Shown here: positions 6,771-7,370 of the stretch, one piece after another
Layout: each line of letters begins with the position of its first letter
Numbering within the stretch: the first letter of the stretch is position 1
NCBI GenBank assembly: GCA_937883885.1
Contig: CAKZXL010000099.1
Location: forward strand, 1 to 7,370
DNA from: an uncultured Aquincola sp.
GTDB taxonomy: Bacteria; Pseudomonadota; Gammaproteobacteria; Burkholderiales; Burkholderiaceae
Length of the DNA stretch: 7,370 nucleotides
Reading direction: 5' to 3'
Notes under the pieces: model-generated
Seen by the model: only the letters and a program-made list of their open reading frames with translations
Databases searched by the model: none
Told to the model about the DNA's origin: nothing
Made by a program: the position numbers and the translations under genes

Positions 6771-7202
6771 TCAGCGTGTGGCGCGCCGCCGCACGCATTC
6801 CAGGTAGGCCTGGCCGTCGGGCGGCAGGCCGCTGCGCTGCGAGGCCCAGATCATCTCGCCCAGGCATTCCATCATCTGGTGCTGCGCCTCATGCGCCGAG
6901 CCCAGCTTGGCTGCCAGCAGCCCGAAGGCCTGCTTGATGCCGGTGGGCTGGTCGATGGACACCTGCTCGCTGATCGACAGGTGCATGCTCAGGTGCAGGA
7001 AGGGGTTGGTGCGGCCTTCTTCCACCGTGTAGCTGGCGGCCAGCGCCGCCTCCAGGTCCGACAGGTCGGCGTGGTACTCGGGGTGCTGGTCGATCCACGG
7101 CGCCGCCACCGCCTCCATCGGCACCAGCGGCATGCCCTCGCGCTGCTTGCGCAGCACCTCGCAGAAGAAGCGGCGGACGTCGTGTTGGCTGGGCTGGAAC
7201 AT
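6771..7202 (-). CDS. DUF1841 family protein, function unknown
   Basis: A 143-residue soluble protein recognised by its opening MFQPSQHDVRRFF, close to the conserved start of DUF1841 proteins found mainly in beta- and gammaproteobacteria. Other conserved-looking stretches are HPEYHADL (40-47), the Asn-Pro-Phe-Leu-His run in GRTNPFLHLSMHLSI (63-77), and EQVSIDQPTGI (79-89), then a helical segment with AQHQMMECLGEMIWASQRSG (106-125). H70, H74 and the downstream histidines could coordinate a metal, but I know of no established activity. The frame is open upstream to 7355, but that extension is unlike the family and runs over another gene, so ATG 7202 is the right start. The start is unusual: seven C residues directly precede the ATG and no Shine-Dalgarno sequence is present. 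A Fic-like gene ends 13 bp upstream on the same strand. Confidence 0.88.
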   Translation of the reverse strand: MFQPSQHDVRRFFCEVLRKQREGMPLVPMEAVAAPWIDQHPEYHADLSDLEAALAASYTVEEGRTNPFLHLSMHLSISEQVSIDQPTGIKQAFGLLAAKLGSAHEAQHQMMECLGEMIWASQRSGLPPDGQAYLECVRRRATR

Positions 7203-7209
7203 GGGGGGG

Positions 7210-7215
7210 ATTGTC
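7210..7215 (-). promoter_or_regulatory. Possible -10 box immediately before the DUF1841 start
   Basis: GACAAT on the minus strand matches four of six sigma-70 -10 positions and lies only 7 bp before the ATG, so a transcript from it would be leaderless or nearly so. No -35 hexamer is convincing. It is offered only because the gene lacks a ribosome-binding site. Confidence 0.18.
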
Positions 7216-7370
7216 TCAGCCGGGCATGTCCAGGTAGTAGCGCAAGGCCTTGCCCTGTCCATGGGTCCACAGCAAGCCAGCCGCCACCAATTCGGCCAGA
7301 TCGCGCGTGGCGGTGGGCTTGGAGGTGCCGGTGAGCTTGATGTACTTCTGCGCATTCAAGCCGCCCAGGA
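7216..7370 (-). CDS. C-terminal winged-helix end of a probable Fic-family protein (partial)
   Basis: Fifty codons plus a TGA stop (7216-7218) are open in one minus-strand frame; the rest lies beyond the right edge. The visible peptide runs LGGLNAQKYIKLTGTSKPTA, then TRDLAELVAAGLLWTHGQGK, then ALRYYLDMPG. The order of Y-x-K-L-T, S-K-x-T-A-T-R-D-L and L-V-x-x-G-L-L followed by a basic wing is typical of the DNA-binding-like winged helix that ends many Fic/DUF4172 proteins, which transfer AMP to target proteins through an HPFxxGNGR motif. That Fic motif would lie off the window, so the enzymatic domain is inferred. Another winged-helix regulator is the main alternative. The next gene, DUF1841, starts 13 bp downstream and may be co-transcribed. 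Confidence 0.65.
   Translation of the reverse strand, partial: LGGLNAQKYIKLTGTSKPTATRDLAELVAAGLLWTHGQGKALRYYLDMPG

Noticed and set aside
1..7370. Mobile element, phage, CRISPR, toxin-antitoxin or defence system
   Set aside because: No transposase, integrase, long terminal repeats, spaced direct repeats or recognisable toxin/antitoxin pair is visible, and composition is uniform throughout. The Fic-like fragment alone does not make a toxin system.

Overview
The window is very GC-rich (third codon positions almost all G or C) and densely coding. The gene content (xseB-ispA-dxs in tandem, a DUF1841 gene, single-gene Rieske oxygenase) and the protein sequences suggest a betaproteobacterium of the order Burkholderiales, perhaps near Rubrivivax, Leptothrix or the Comamonadaceae. 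That placement is inference from recognised proteins, not from a database search.

Layout. Positions 1-736 (minus) hold the N-terminal 245 residues of a two-domain rhodanese-type sulfurtransferase that runs off the left edge. It overlaps by four bases (ATGA) the end of a ten-helix EamA/DMT transporter (733-1656, minus). A 131-bp spacer packed with three consecutive hairpins separates this from a Rieske non-heme iron oxygenase alpha subunit (1788-2900, minus). A 241-bp intergenic region (2901-3141) with more hairpins and two opposed TACAAT boxes then divides the leftward genes from the rightward ones.

Rightward, xseB (exonuclease VII small subunit), ispA (farnesyl diphosphate synthase) and dxs (1-deoxy-D-xylulose-5-phosphate synthase) form the classical proteobacterial isoprenoid cluster. 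Dxs makes the first committed MEP-pathway intermediate and IspA condenses the C5 products to C15. A GTG-started nucleoside/guanine-type deaminase follows 11 bp after dxs and probably belongs to the same transcript. It ends head-to-head with a leftward DUF1841 gene, with a short hairpin filling the 16-bp gap. Upstream of DUF1841, at the right edge, is the C-terminal winged helix of what looks like a Fic-family protein.

Overall this looks like ordinary chromosomal core sequence. I see no mobile element, CRISPR array, tRNA, rRNA or phage gene, and no convincing new system. The least explained parts are the structured intergenic regions, the partner-less Rieske oxygenase and the near-leaderless start of the DUF1841 gene.
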